Program-made: the position numbers and the translations under genes
Source: an uncultured Oxalobacteraceae bacterium
Lineage (GTDB): Bacteria > Pseudomonadota > Gammaproteobacteria > Burkholderiales > Burkholderiaceae_D
Assembly (NCBI GenBank): GCA_903893945.1
Contig: CAITOF010000027.1
Location: 32,985 to 96,984, forward strand
Direction: 5' to 3'
Length of the DNA stretch: 64,000 nucleotides
The notes under the pieces: model-generated
Database searches by the model: none
Told to the model about the DNA's origin: nothing
Seen by the model: only the letters and a program-made list of their open reading frames with translations
Shown: positions 37,381-47,376 of the stretch, one piece after another
Numbering within the stretch: position 1 is the stretch's first letter
Layout: the number at the start of each line of letters is the position of its first letter

Positions 37381-37902
37381 TCAGTTAACCACACCGCACG
37401 CAATCCGTGCGCCGCCGCCACCGAATTTGGCCGGGTGATCACTATGATTGTCACCACCGGCGTGAACCATCAACGCCAGACCATGCAACTGACTCAACGT
37501 CCTGATACGCGGCGCCAGAACCGGCATGGTTGCAGTGCCGTCAGCAGCGACGTAGAGACCGGGTAAATCACCCAGGTGTCCCTGTCCGTACGGTCCTTCG
37601 TGTTTTGCGGTATGTTCCGGATCCCAGTGCCCGCCGGCTCCGCCCGCCACGGTCACGACACCGTCCAGTGTCGTCGTCGTGCAGCTTGGTTTTTCATGCA
37701 AATGAAAGCCGTGCATGCCGGCCGGCAGTCCTTTCAGGTTTGGCGTGAACAGCACACCGTACGGCGTCTCCTGCAGAGTCACTGTGCCGATTTCCACACT
37801 GTTACCTGCCGCATCGACCTGGTTAAGGGTGACGTCGGCTGCAAAAACAGAAGCCGCCACAAAAGAAATGGACAGCGCCAAAAGTGTCTTAATTTTCATC
37901 AT
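37381..37902 (-). CDS. sodC: Periplasmic Cu/Zn superoxide dismutase
   Basis: A 173-residue exported enzyme that removes superoxide in the periplasm. A GAAGGAAG ribosome site precedes consecutive ATG codons at 37902 and 37899, and the signal peptide ends at VFAA. Copper and zinc ligands are visible: [32 protein letters not shown] and the C-terminal [12 protein letters not shown]; the Cys pair is in KPSC and RIACG. The gene lies 30 bases after capD on the same strand. Copper handling elsewhere in the window (43.9-48.4 kb) makes its Cu need relevant, but a link is only inferred. Confidence 0.95.
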   Translation of the reverse strand: MMKIKTLLALSISFVAASVFAADVTLNQVDAAGNSVEIGTVTLQETPYGVLFTPNLKGLPAGMHGFHLHEKPSCTTTTLDGVVTVAGGAGGHWDPEHTAKHEGPYGQGHLGDLPGLYVAADGTATMPVLAPRIRTLSQLHGLALMVHAGGDNHSDHPAKFGGGGARIACGVVN

Positions 37903-37932
37903 CAAATCTTCCTTCACTCATGTCAACAGTAG

Positions 37933-39888
37933 CTAATGCAATTTGTGATCACCCAAAAAAATATCCTTTTGATGAAATCCCTGGGTACGTTCCATCGTCC
38001 AGACTATATCCTCTATGCCGCACTGTGGCTGATATTCCCTGACCAGTTCCAGCAACAATTGTCGAACTTCCTCCAACGCAAAGTTATTGCATGCGGTTTT
38101 CAGTTCTTCCAGTTTTTCTTTAAGAACCGGCCACGCAATACTGTTTTCTTCGGCGCGCATGATCAACGGGTGCTCGGTACCGCCCACATTGTCACCGATA
38201 AGCAATTCTTCAAACAATTTTTCACCGGGCCGGAGTCCTACCAGCTGAATTTCAATCGCGTTGCCTGCATCACTTTCTGATTTCAGGGGTAATCCGCTCA
38301 GGTGCACCATACGTTCAGCCAGGTCCATTATTCTTACAGGCTCTCCCATGTCCAGCACAAATACATCGCCTCCCGAGCCTATCGAGCCGGCCTGAAGAAC
38401 CAATTGGGCCGCCTCAGGAATCGTCATGAAATATCGGGTGATGTCGGGATGAGTCAGGGTAATCGGGCCACCGGCCAGAATCTGCTGGCGGAACAGCGGT
38501 ACGACCGACCCGGACGATCCCAGTACATTACCAAACCGGACCATACAGAACCGGGTCGCGGGCTGCTGCGCCGCCAATCCCTGTAATATCAATTCCGATA
38601 AGCGCTTGGTTGATCCCATCACATTGGTAGGTCGAACTGCCTTGTCTGTGGAAACAAGCACAAAATTCGTCACGCCAGCCCGCAAGGCGGCCTGTGCGAT
38701 ACTCAGGGTACCAAAAACATTATTCCGTATTCCTTCAACCGGATTGTGCTCAACCAGCGGCACATGTTTATAGGCGGCAGCGTGATACACCGTCTGCACA
38801 TTGAATGTCGTGCAGATTTTCTGGCATTTTTCGGTGTCCAGTACGGAGGTTAAAAACGGAAAAATCGGCGTCGCTACTGCGCTGCCATGCTTCAATTCCG
38901 TCAATTCTTTTTCTATGGTGTATAAAGCAAATTCAGACATTTCCACCAGAACCAGCGCGGCCGGCTTTTGGCGCAAAATCTGCCGGCACAGTTCTGAGCC
39001 GATGGACCCGCCCGCCCCGGTCACCATGACCGTTTTACCGGTGATACAGGCTGCGATCAAATTCGGATTCGGGACCACGGAATCTCGGCCCAGCAAGTCT
39101 TCAATTTCGATTTCCCGGATATCCTTTACCGTTAATTCCCCGTTTAATAAATCACGCAGTGGCGGAGTGACCCGGACCCTTACGCGCAACTTTTCCAGTC
39201 GGTTCAGGATGATTTTTTGAGTTTTCTTGGGTATCGATGGCATGACCAGGTGAATTTCCTGGACGCCATGTTTGGCGATAAGCTGCGACAGATCCTTGGA
39301 CCCATAGACCTGCAGGCCGGCGATAATGGTACCCTGCAATTCTTCCTTGTCGTCTATCATGAACATCGGCATATATTCATGGCTGGCGCGAAATGCCTTT
39401 GCCACCTGCGCTCCCGTGTGCCCGGCGCCGTAGATCGCAATTCGGATTGCATCCTGTTTATTGCTCAGCTGCAGCAGATAACTGCGGGCCAGAAAACGGC
39501 TTGCCAGCATATACATGACGGCGCTGAACCAGAACATGCCGAATACGGCACGCGACAGGATTCCCACCTTAAAATAGACCGCGATGGCTAGCAGCATGAA
39601 CAGGGTGAGTGACACGCCATACAGGACAACAATGACAATTTTCTGATCGACAAAACGGATAACGGCGCGATAAAGACCGAGTCGCACAAAAATGGGAATG
39701 GCAATTACCGGTGTAGCCAAAATCAGTGGCCAGAACTGCCGGAGCAATTCACGATCAACCACATCAAATCGCAGCCACAGCGCAACGACAAACATGCACG
39801 GCAAAAATATCAGATCCGCACCGGCTGCAATGCACTGTTTTTTAAATCGCGATAACGACAGAAAAATTTTAATCATTCGATGTTTCAA
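37933..39888 (-). CDS. Membrane-bound UDP-sugar 4,6-dehydratase (WbpM/CapD type)
   Basis: A 651-residue enzyme initiating synthesis of deoxy-amino sugars for O-antigen or capsule. Four transmembrane helices occupy the first 130 residues. A first Rossmann-like part (AIYGAGHTGAQVAKA) follows, then the catalytic SDR domain with VTGAGGSIGSELCRQI. The active site has Met in place of Tyr (VMGSTKR), as in WbpM and other large dehydratases. The C-terminal LRPGEKLFEELL is a family hallmark. No glycosyltransferase genes are next to it. It probably shares a transcript with apt and sodC. Confidence 0.92.
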   Translation of the reverse strand: MKHRMIKIFLSLSRFKKQCIAAGADLIFLPCMFVVALWLRFDVVDRELLRQFWPLILATPVIAIPIFVRLGLYRAVIRFVDQKIVIVVLYGVSLTLFMLLAIAVYFKVGILSRAVFGMFWFSAVMYMLASRFLARSYLLQLSNKQDAIRIAIYGAGHTGAQVAKAFRASHEYMPMFMIDDKEELQGTIIAGLQVYGSKDLSQLIAKHGVQEIHLVMPSIPKKTQKIILNRLEKLRVRVRVTPPLRDLLNGELTVKDIREIEIEDLLGRDSVVPNPNLIAACITGKTVMVTGAGGSIGSELCRQILRQKPAALVLVEMSEFALYTIEKELTELKHGSAVATPIFPFLTSVLDTEKCQKICTTFNVQTVYHAAAYKHVPLVEHNPVEGIRNNVFGTLSIAQAALRAGVTNFVLVSTDKAVRPTNVMGSTKRLSELILQGLAAQQPATRFCMVRFGNVLGSSGSVVPLFRQQILAGGPITLTHPDITRYFMTIPEAAQLVLQAGSIGSGGDVFVLDMGEPVRIMDLAERMVHLSGLPLKSESDAGNAIEIQLVGLRPGEKLFEELLIGDNVGGTEHPLIMRAEENSIAWPVLKEKLEELKTACNNFALEEVRQLLLELVREYQPQCGIEDIVWTMERTQGFHQKDIFLGDHKLH

Positions 39889-39930
39889 CTTGACTTGCTG
39901 AGAAAATGACCCGACCGGAACAGCACGGGT

Positions 39931-40473
39931 TTAATGCCCTTCGAAATCACATACCGTATATAACTGCAATCCTTCCTTCCTCAGATTACCGGATCCGCCC
40001 AACTCAACCAGATCGACAATAGCAGCCCCTTCAACAATAACTGCGCCATTTCGTTCCAGGAGCTTTTTGCCCGCCAGCATGGTGCCACCGGTTGCAATCA
40101 AATCGTCTATCAGTACCACCCGGTCGCCATACTTGCAGGCGTCGGTGTGCATTTCAACCGTCGCGTTGCCATACTCCAGCGTGTATTCTTCCGACAGGGT
40201 GCTGAATGGCAGCTTTCCTTTTTTACGAATCGGAATGAAACCCAGATTCAGTTCATACGCCAGAACAGATCCAATGATAAATCCGCGCGCGTCCATGCCG
40301 GCAATCAGGTCCAGGTTTGCATCCATGTAGCGGTGGACGAACAGGTCAATCAGGACCCGAAACGTTTTCGGGTTTTGCAGCAAAGGCGTAATGTCACGAA
40401 ACATGATGCCGTCCTGAGGCCAGTCTGGCACTGTTCTGATGTGGCTTTTTATATAGTCGGACGGGTTGTACAT
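39931..40473 (-). CDS. apt: Adenine phosphoribosyltransferase
   Basis: A 180-residue purine-salvage enzyme joining adenine to PRPP. ATG 40473 follows a GGAATG ribosome site and gives the family N-terminus ([21 protein letters not shown]). The PRPP loop is [13 protein letters not shown]. The in-frame ATG at 40485 and the longer frame to 40554 are less likely. It is 42 bases upstream of the dehydratase gene. Confidence 0.95.
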   Translation of the reverse strand: MYNPSDYIKSHIRTVPDWPQDGIMFRDITPLLQNPKTFRVLIDLFVHRYMDANLDLIAGMDARGFIIGSVLAYELNLGFIPIRKKGKLPFSTLSEEYTLEYGNATVEMHTDACKYGDRVVLIDDLIATGGTMLAGKKLLERNGAVIVEGAAIVDLVELGGSGNLRKEGLQLYTVCDFEGH

Positions 40474-40831
40474 AGCGCATTCCATAAAAATGAAAACCTG
40501 AAAACCAAATTGTGCTGCAATAGCGGCAATCCGGCAAAACCTTACCATAAACACCCAAAAAGATCAGGATTAATACGGTTCTTTTGGGGATTATGCCGCA
40601 ATAATCCACATTGTCACCCCTGCCGTTATTGTTTTTATAAGGCACTTTAGCCGTACCGGGGCCACGCTCCGGAACATGGTGTATTGCCTCCAATCTATTG
40701 ATGCCGACGTCACGGTTATATATTGCAGCGACCAAGGAACTTTTCAGCGCTGAAAATAATCTCAACCTGGTTTGCTGAGCTCAATTGCATCTTTTCAAAT
40801 TTGATTATTTCAAAGCAACGGAGGCACTTTC
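40474..40831. promoter_or_regulatory. Divergent region between apt and the 940-residue gene
   Basis: No gene is seen in these 358 bases. A perfect 16-bp palindrome, TTTTCAGCGCTGAAAA, lies at 40741-40756, about 75 bases before the start of the large gene, where an operator could sit. A GGAGG ribosome site is present just before ATG 40832. No clear -35/-10 pair or hrp/PIP-type box was found. Confidence 0.5.
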
Positions 40832-43654
40832 ATGTTCGCGATAGCAAGAACTCCAACCGCCCAGGGTGCCAACCCACTACCGAAAGCCTCCTTGCACGGG
40901 ATCGGGTCAGACGGCCACCCGGCCCAGAGAAACCTGACAGCCCCCAATGTCGTTCTGTTCGGTGACGATATGAAGGTTCGTGTCAGCCATGCCTTTGCTG
41001 ACGTGACTGATTCAATCAGGATACTTTATGATGGCAGCGTCGACCGCAGTACTCTCGGGTCACAACTGCGTTCATTCCGCAGGAAACAGACTGAGGAGAC
41101 CACCTTCGAGTTTCAGACCACCCGACACTGGATTCCGTTTTTAAGGTATCACTACACGGACAAACTGGAGTGGCCGGCACTCAATGAACTGTTCAAAATC
41201 AACCTTGACCTGTTTCAACCCGACAGCTGCCAGTCAGATATACCGGACACCGCTCTCTGGTACTGTCTCGCGCATCTTTCAAGCCTGTTCTTTCATTCAA
41301 ACGGCGCCGGAGGACTACGCCCCTGGACCTCGAGTGTGCCATTTGCCGGATCCGCGTACCGTGCGGGCTGGGCCCATATCCTTCACCCGCTCGGCAAGGC
41401 AATTTCTGATTTGGCGCAAAAAGGCAAAAAAGAAAACGCCTCATTCCTGATCAACTGTTTAAATTGCCTGCAGCTGATCGAGGTATTCAAGGATTTGTCC
41501 TTTGACCTGGATATTGAGGCAACGCGGCGCGCGCTTTCGGACAAAGACCGCGACGTTAGCATAGACTTGTCCGTTCGCGTCAATACCATCGATTTATTCG
41601 ATGAAACAAGGCAGCACCTGACCCGAATACTTCAAAGCACCTCTACCGCGCCAACGGACGCAAATGAATTAAATGAGGTCCTGTGCAAGATTGAAACACT
41701 GCTGACCCATGCGATGTGTTTTAAAACCATACAATATGCGTTCGGCGGCAGCACCGCTGAACTCACGGCGGAGAAATCGGCACTGCTCGGTCTGATCGGC
41801 GCAACATTCAGTTCAGTGTCCGATGCATCGTGGCGCATGGACCAGGAAGCCAATGATTTTCAGACCTGCTTTTCAGGATCAAAACCTTATGGGGAAATCG
41901 CCAAAGGCATCGAGGCCGGTAGTGCTCTCATATTGAAAATATTCGACGATATAACCGTTGCAGAGGACTATCTGCTGAATTGCAGAACGGACTCCCTGCG
42001 GGACAATGCCGGGACCCGGATCGACGGCATTATCGGGGCCATCCGGCAATTTGCGCCTGTTCCCGCACAAACCACGAATCCCCGATCGGGGCAGGCGGAA
42101 CAGCTGAGCCGCATTAAACTGGGTGCCATCTGCTTTGGCGTCGATATACTGGTAACGGCTCTGCAAGCCTGTTTTAATAATATTGCAGCAGGAAAAAATG
42201 CCCACGAAAATTGGCTTACCCATCAGCAATTTGTCCGTCTCCATGGCATATTATCCTGCGAAATAAATCGGCTCGCTGACGCCGCCATGCGTACCCAGGC
42301 CCGGCAGATACGGAAATGCCTGGATCAGTTGCTGCGTGTCGTGACGCGCTTTTTTGACGATGTCAGTTCGATGGCCGTGGTTCTCTCGGTACGTGATCTG
42401 GTCGACATAACCGGCGAGGTCTGGTCACTATTCCGGGACCCCCATTTAAAGAAAAATATCAGGGAGGCGCTGGCGTCCATAGCGATCACCGATATGGACG
42501 CGCAGTCGGAGGCGGAACGAAAAACTCTGGAGGCCACTGCGACGTTAGCCTTGCGCAATCTCACGAAGGCGCTCATTGCCGGTGCTGCAAAAGCAACTGG
42601 GGAACGCCGACTGCCTGGGTTCGATACCGGCAAATCGATTACCCCGCCGTCCACCCGGCTGCAGATAATGGATTCGGACCTGACACCGGCAATGACCGCG
42701 CAGAAATCCGCTGACCGCATGGCGGAACAGCCACTGCCGGCAGATCCGGCATCAGCGCCAGACCCGGTCGGGCAAGTTGAAACCAGACTGTCCGCACTGG
42801 TAAAGCAGATCGCGTTACTCCGTTACAACCTGCGCCAGCATCGCGCCAGCCACGCCCGGGTACAAGCGGAATTGGAGCTGACGGAGACCTGCGCACGAAA
42901 CGTCGAACGTCAAAAACTGAATATACAGAACTACGTCAATGTCACGCCGTTCGCTGACCTGGCCGGGTCGAGTATGATTGATAATCTCGATGCCTACGCC
43001 TATTTTGACCTATACAGGACGGTTGACTTGGCGGATGCGGATTTTGGTCATAATCAGGCCGACAGGGACTGGTATGCCAACCTCCGACGCGCCATTGAAA
43101 AAATAGGCGACACCGACCGCTTGGGTCTGGAAAAACGGCTGAAAAGTTATATCGCCGTCAAACTTGCCACCGGTGGCGATTGCAGAAAATCAGACATCGA
43201 ATTCATCTGCCAGAAAAGCGGATTCACTGTTCAGAAACCCGGCTGGTGGGCCGTGTTGTTGCAGATCGTCGTCAGCCGGATCTCTTTCAATTTTTTGAGC
43301 TACACGCCGCCACTGACGGTGGGTTATATAAAAGCCACTGTTCAGACCGACCGGTCCATACCACTGCATTCCACACCCTATTCCCAGTTGCCAGACAAAA
43401 TTGATCGGTTAAAAACATCGGTTAAGTCGCTAGGCGTGACAATTGAAACCATCGATACCCGGATATTGCAGGCCGAGTCCGAACTTAAAGTCCTTGAGGA
43501 GCAGCTCGTGCAGACAAAAACGACGGACTGCTTCGCGCCCTTGGTCCAGGACCCCAACCCGGTTGACACCGGTGTCAATACCGCGCTTATGCAACGAGCT
43601 GCCGGCAGAAACGGATCCAGGTCGTTCTGGGGCGTGGCGACCCTTTTTAAATGA
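40832..43654 (+). CDS. Large uncharacterised helical protein (940 aa)
   Basis: I do not recognise this protein. ATG 40832 has a clear GGAGG ribosome site. There is no signal peptide or clear membrane helix. The first 45 residues are flexible (Pro, Ala, Gly rich). Residues about 50-600 look mostly alpha-helical with scattered Cys, and 605-655 is a Pro/Ser/Ala linker (ITPPSTRLQ, QPLPADPASAPDP). A coiled coil follows at about 648-705 and another near 855-897 (RLKTSVKSLGVTIETI and ESELKVLEEQLVQ). A soluble, multi-helix protein of this size with a disordered start could be a secreted effector or a scaffold. It precedes the copper/isonitrile operon on the same strand, 239 bases away; a functional link is unproven. 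Confidence 0.75.
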   Translation: MFAIARTPTAQGANPLPKASLHGIGSDGHPAQRNLTAPNVVLFGDDMKVRVSHAFADVTDSIRILYDGSVDRSTLGSQLRSFRRKQTEETTFEFQTTRHWIPFLRYHYTDKLEWPALNELFKINLDLFQPDSCQSDIPDTALWYCLAHLSSLFFHSNGAGGLRPWTSSVPFAGSAYRAGWAHILHPLGKAISDLAQKGKKENASFLINCLNCLQLIEVFKDLSFDLDIEATRRALSDKDRDVSIDLSVRVNTIDLFDETRQHLTRILQSTSTAPTDANELNEVLCKIETLLTHAMCFKTIQYAFGGSTAELTAEKSALLGLIGATFSSVSDASWRMDQEANDFQTCFSGSKPYGEIAKGIEAGSALILKIFDDITVAEDYLLNCRTDSLRDNAGTRIDGIIGAIRQFAPVPAQTTNPRSGQAEQLSRIKLGAICFGVDILVTALQACFNNIAAGKNAHENWLTHQQFVRLHGILSCEINRLADAAMRTQARQIRKCLDQLLRVVTRFFDDVSSMAVVLSVRDLVDITGEVWSLFRDPHLKKNIREALASIAITDMDAQSEAERKTLEATATLALRNLTKALIAGAAKATGERRLPGFDTGKSITPPSTRLQIMDSDLTPAMTAQKSADRMAEQPLPADPASAPDPVGQVETRLSALVKQIALLRYNLRQHRASHARVQAELELTETCARNVERQKLNIQNYVNVTPFADLAGSSMIDNLDAYAYFDLYRTVDLADADFGHNQADRDWYANLRRAIEKIGDTDRLGLEKRLKSYIAVKLATGGDCRKSDIEFICQKSGFTVQKPGWWAVLLQIVVSRISFNFLSYTPPLTVGYIKATVQTDRSIPLHSTPYSQLPDKIDRLKTSVKSLGVTIETIDTRILQAESELKVLEEQLVQTKTTDCFAPLVQDPNPVDTGVNTALMQRAAGRNGSRSFWGVATLFK

Positions 43655-43893
43655 GTGCAAAACGGGACAACCTGAGGTTTATCGTCCCACCCGTCAGTCT
43701 GGACAGTGGTTTGCACAGCAAGGACAGACCCGTTGCGCTGGAGCCGGTTTCCCGACCGGATTGCACCCCATTCCCGGCTGCTGGTTTTTATTGTTTTATT
43801 ATATTGCAAATATGATATTATTATAAAATTATTACGCAATGAATTTGCGAACGATGGTTAATTCCAGCCAATATAGCCAACAGTGAATAGCCA
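43655..43893 (+). promoter_or_regulatory. A/T-rich promoter region of the copper receptor operon
   Basis: The 239-base gap turns sharply A/T-rich at 43785-43835, unlike its surroundings, and contains TATGAT (43811-43816) as a candidate -10 box with a poor -35. Partial Fur-like sequence (TGATATTATTATAAA) was seen but matches the consensus weakly. It is the only gap large enough to hold the promoter of the three following genes. Confidence 0.4.
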
Positions 43894-46101
43894 ATGCCAT
43901 TCCGATTTCTGTCAGGCCTGTTCCTGATTCTCCTTTACCCGATGTATGCCTACGCACAACAGACTGAAATCTCACCCGACGGTGTCGACGACCGCATCAT
44001 CATTCATGGCAAACCCGCCGTGGCGTCGGAGCAGCGCTTGACACAACGCCGCGTCAGCAGCAGCGACAGCGCGACATTGCTGCAGGACGAACCGGGTGTC
44101 AGCCTGTACAGTGCCGGTGGAATTTCCAGCCTGCCTGCCCTGCATGGAATGGCGGATGACCGCATACGGGTGCAGCTCGACGGCATGGACCTGATACCGT
44201 CGTGTCCCAACCACATGAATTCGCCGCTGTCTGTAATGGATCCGGTTTCTGTCCGGGCTGTTCGCGTGCTGCCCGGTATTACTCCGGTCAGCGCGGGCGG
44301 CGACAGTATTGCCGGCACCATTCAAGTGACGACTGCCGCACCTGAATTCGCCACTGACGATGAACAGGCATTCAGCACAGGCCAGACGGGCACATTTTAT
44401 CGCAGCAACGGGAACGCCCATGGCGCGAATCTGAATGCCACCCATGCCACTCAGACAGTCAATCTGACCTATGACGGTTCAACCGCCGCATCCGGTGACG
44501 TTTCTGCAGCGCAGCCATTCAAACCAGCCGGCTATGCAGGCCCCGGACACCGGTGGTTGGCCGGCGCCGTCATCGGGTCAACGGCTTACCAGACCGAAAA
44601 CAACCGGATTGGCGTGGCACTGCGACATGAAAGCCAGCTTCTGGAACTGTCTGCCGGCGTACAAATAGTGGCGTCAGAACTGTTCCCGACCCAGCGCATG
44701 GACATGACAAACAATCGGAGCGAGCACGTCAATCTGCACTATAGCGCGCACAACGCCCTGGGTGAATTCGAGGTCCGGGCATTTGAACAGATCACCCACC
44801 ATACCATGGATTTTGGGCCGGACAAGCAGTTGCAATACGGCGCAGCGACCGGGATGCCCATGAAGACCGACGGTATAACCCGGGCAATCTCGCTGACAAC
44901 CACGACCCCCATATCGGCACGCAGTTCCCTGAAACTGGGTGGCGAGTACCTGAATTACCGCCTGAATGATGTGTGGCCGGCAGCCACAGCCACAACCGGC
45001 ATGATGGGGCCGTCGACATTTTTAAACGTGAATAACGGTCGGCGGATTCGGGCCGCCGGGTTCGTTGAAATGGACACCCTATGGAGCGAGCAATGGTTTA
45101 CCCAGTGGGGCTGGCGAACCGAAGCAGTCCGCAGCGATGCAGATGACGTGCAGGGATATAACACCACTCCTGACTATGCGGGCGACGCGGCACATTTCAA
45201 CTCAACAAGCCACCAGCGCACAGATCTCATGAACGACCTGAGTCTGCTGGCACGTTATACTCCTTCAGGCGACATCGGGTTCGAATTGGGTTATGCCGAA
45301 AAAAATCGCGCCCCCAATTTATATGAACGCTACACCTGGTCGGCAGTCACCATGGCAGCGATCATGAATAATTTCATCGGCGATGGCAACGGGTATATCG
45401 GCAACCTGAATCTAAGACCGGAAATCGCACGCACCGTCAGCGGCGCATGGGATATGCACGACGCCAGCAGCGCCGGCTGGCAAATCAGGTTTTCCCCCTA
45501 TGTCACCTCTATCAGCGATTTCATCAATGCCACACGTTGTCCGCCTGCTTATTCCGCGAACTGCAGTATCAGCAATCTGACCGGCCGATCCGGGTTTGTC
45601 ACCCTGCAGTTCGTTAATCAGTCAGCGCAGATTTACGGTGCGGATCTGTCCGGGTTCGTGACCGTGGCTCGCAGCAGCGACTACGGTGATATCAAACTGC
45701 GTGGCGTCATAAACCTTGTGCGAGGTGAAAACACAACCACCGGTGACTCCCTTTACAACTTCATGCCACTCAACTCGCGATTGACTCTCCAGCAGGAAAA
45801 CGGCCGGTGGACAAACGCCATCGACTGGCAGATGGTTGCAGCCAAATCCGCCGTTTCTGCCCTGCAGAATGAAAACCGAACGGCCGGCTATGGCCTGCTG
45901 AATCTCCGGAGCAGCTTTTCCTGGAAAAAATTCCGTGCGGACCTCGCTATAGAGAACCTGCTGAACCGATCCTACGACCTGCCTCTCGGGGGCGCCTACG
46001 TCGGCCAGGGCGCCACGATGGGCATTAACGCCCTGCCGTGGGGTGTGCAACTTCCGGGGAACGCGCGCTCGATTAACATGGCATTCCGCGTCCAGTTTTA
46101 G
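43894..46101 (+). CDS. TonB-dependent copper receptor (OprC/NosA type)
   Basis: A 735-residue outer-membrane receptor with a signal peptide ending near YAYAQ, a plug domain (SATLLQDEPGVSLYSAGGISSLP to about 150) and a 22-strand-type barrel ending in FRVQF. It carries both halves of the OprC copper site: C104 and M108 in SCPNHM, and H303 and M305 in HHTMD. This CxxxM/HxM set binds and imports ionic copper in Pseudomonas OprC. The receptor is followed 25 bases later by the P450 gene and then by an isonitrile synthase gene. It may therefore import copper alone or a copper-ligand complex. The TonB that energises it is not obvious here. Confidence 0.9.
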   Translation: MPFRFLSGLFLILLYPMYAYAQQTEISPDGVDDRIIIHGKPAVASEQRLTQRRVSSSDSATLLQDEPGVSLYSAGGISSLPALHGMADDRIRVQLDGMDLIPSCPNHMNSPLSVMDPVSVRAVRVLPGITPVSAGGDSIAGTIQVTTAAPEFATDDEQAFSTGQTGTFYRSNGNAHGANLNATHATQTVNLTYDGSTAASGDVSAAQPFKPAGYAGPGHRWLAGAVIGSTAYQTENNRIGVALRHESQLLELSAGVQIVASELFPTQRMDMTNNRSEHVNLHYSAHNALGEFEVRAFEQITHHTMDFGPDKQLQYGAATGMPMKTDGITRAISLTTTTPISARSSLKLGGEYLNYRLNDVWPAATATTGMMGPSTFLNVNNGRRIRAAGFVEMDTLWSEQWFTQWGWRTEAVRSDADDVQGYNTTPDYAGDAAHFNSTSHQRTDLMNDLSLLARYTPSGDIGFELGYAEKNRAPNLYERYTWSAVTMAAIMNNFIGDGNGYIGNLNLRPEIARTVSGAWDMHDASSAGWQIRFSPYVTSISDFINATRCPPAYSANCSISNLTGRSGFVTLQFVNQSAQIYGADLSGFVTVARSSDYGDIKLRGVINLVRGENTTTGDSLYNFMPLNSRLTLQQENGRWTNAIDWQMVAAKSAVSALQNENRTAGYGLLNLRSSFSWKKFRADLAIENLLNRSYDLPLGGAYVGQGATMGINALPWGVQLPGNARSINMAFRVQF

Positions 46102-46126
46102 ATTTCATTTTTTGATGGTACCGACA

Positions 46127-47350
46127 ATGAACCAGCAAATTCCTTATCCATTCTGCGGTCCCGAGTTCAGGCGACATCCAGATCCGGTATACCAGCAGCT
46201 CATGTCCGAAGGACCTATCCACCCGGTCCAATTTCCCAGCGGTGTCTGCGGCTGGCTGATAACCGGTTACGACGCGGCGATCCAGGTCCTTACCGACCCC
46301 CGCATCGGCAAGAACCACGCCCTGGGTAATGCCCAGTGGCGCGCACGAGCCTCGATCATGCCTGAACCGCACCATACCCGGCTGCAGGCCCATATGCTGC
46401 ATCAGGATCCGCCGCGCCATACCCTGATGCGCAGTCTGGTCAGTAGCGCGTTTGCGCCCGCGCGGATTGCGCAATTCCGGCCCCGGATCGAACAGATCGT
46501 CAACTGCCTGATTGATGAGATTCATGCGCATGGGCAGGCAGATCTGATGACCAGCCTGGCATCACGGCTTCCATTGCAGGTGCTGTCTGCCGTCATCGGA
46601 TTATCAGACGCGCATCGAATCCGGTTTCAGCCACGCTGGTGCAAGGCGGTGCAGCCTGTCGGACCCAGGGATCCCGGACGTCGCGCTTACGTCCAATTGC
46701 TGACCGAACTCCAGACATTTATCGACCGGGTCATTGCCGAACCGGCACAGGGCGACAGCAGCGGCCTGATCGCGCAACTGGTGGACGCGCATCATGCCGG
46801 CGTGCTCAGCTACGACGAACTGGCCTCGATGCTGTTTCAGCTCCTGGTCGCGGGCCAGGAACCGGTCACCCACCAGATCGGCAATTCGCTGCTCGCCGTG
46901 CTGCGCCACCCTGATTTGACGCCGTTCTGGCACGGCTGTACGGCATCCGTTGACACGGCGGTTAATGAACTGTTGCGCCTTGACGGCGCGTTCGAAATTA
47001 GCACCTGGCGCTTTTATCCGGTGCCGACCGAGTTATTCGGCGCAACCATTCCCGCCGGCGATCCGGTGATAGTCGCTCTGAACGCAGCAAATCATGACCG
47101 GTCGCGTTTTGAATGTCCGCACCAGCTGCATACTGATCGCTCACCCAATTCGCATCTGTCATTTGGTTATGGACGTCATTTCTGTCCGGCGGCTTCGCTC
47201 GCGAAGCTGGAGATTGACGTGACTGTGCGCCTGGTCCTTGAAAAGTTGCGCGATCTGCGTCTGGCCTGTCCGATCGACCAGCTGCAATGGATACCTGCGG
47301 TATTGGCGCGCGGACTTGTGTCGCTGCCAGTTAATTTCACTGCCGCCTGA
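46127..47350 (+). CDS. Cytochrome P450 with atypical I helix
   Basis: A 407-residue soluble bacterial P450, about family length. The heme ligand is C353 in FGYGRHFCPAAS (Pro replaces the usual Gly after Cys), and the ExxR motif is ELLR (281-284). In the I helix the usual AG-x-E/D-T reads AGQEP (242-246), so the Thr that helps deliver protons to bound oxygen is replaced by Pro. Other P450s with such changes do oxidative coupling or substrate-assisted chemistry. The gene sits between the copper receptor and the isonitrile synthase in one operon, recalling yeast DIT1/DIT2, where DIT2 is a P450. Start ATG 46127 is chosen by family length; ATG 46115 is possible. Redox partners are not adjacent. 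Confidence 0.9.
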   Translation: MNQQIPYPFCGPEFRRHPDPVYQQLMSEGPIHPVQFPSGVCGWLITGYDAAIQVLTDPRIGKNHALGNAQWRARASIMPEPHHTRLQAHMLHQDPPRHTLMRSLVSSAFAPARIAQFRPRIEQIVNCLIDEIHAHGQADLMTSLASRLPLQVLSAVIGLSDAHRIRFQPRWCKAVQPVGPRDPGRRAYVQLLTELQTFIDRVIAEPAQGDSSGLIAQLVDAHHAGVLSYDELASMLFQLLVAGQEPVTHQIGNSLLAVLRHPDLTPFWHGCTASVDTAVNELLRLDGAFEISTWRFYPVPTELFGATIPAGDPVIVALNAANHDRSRFECPHQLHTDRSPNSHLSFGYGRHFCPAASLAKLEIDVTVRLVLEKLRDLRLACPIDQLQWIPAVLARGLVSLPVNFTAA

Positions 47351-47376
47351 CCACTATCATCCGACAAAACCAGGCG

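Noticed and set aside
40735..40775. HrpL/PIP-type secretion promoter upstream of the 940-residue gene
   Set aside because: A GGAAC sequence is present, but the second half (CCAC-NN-A) is missing at 15-17 bases, and no TTCG pair was found.
43805..43830. Fur box before the copper receptor
   Set aside because: TGATATTATTATAAA matches only about nine of fifteen consensus positions; A/T richness alone explains it.
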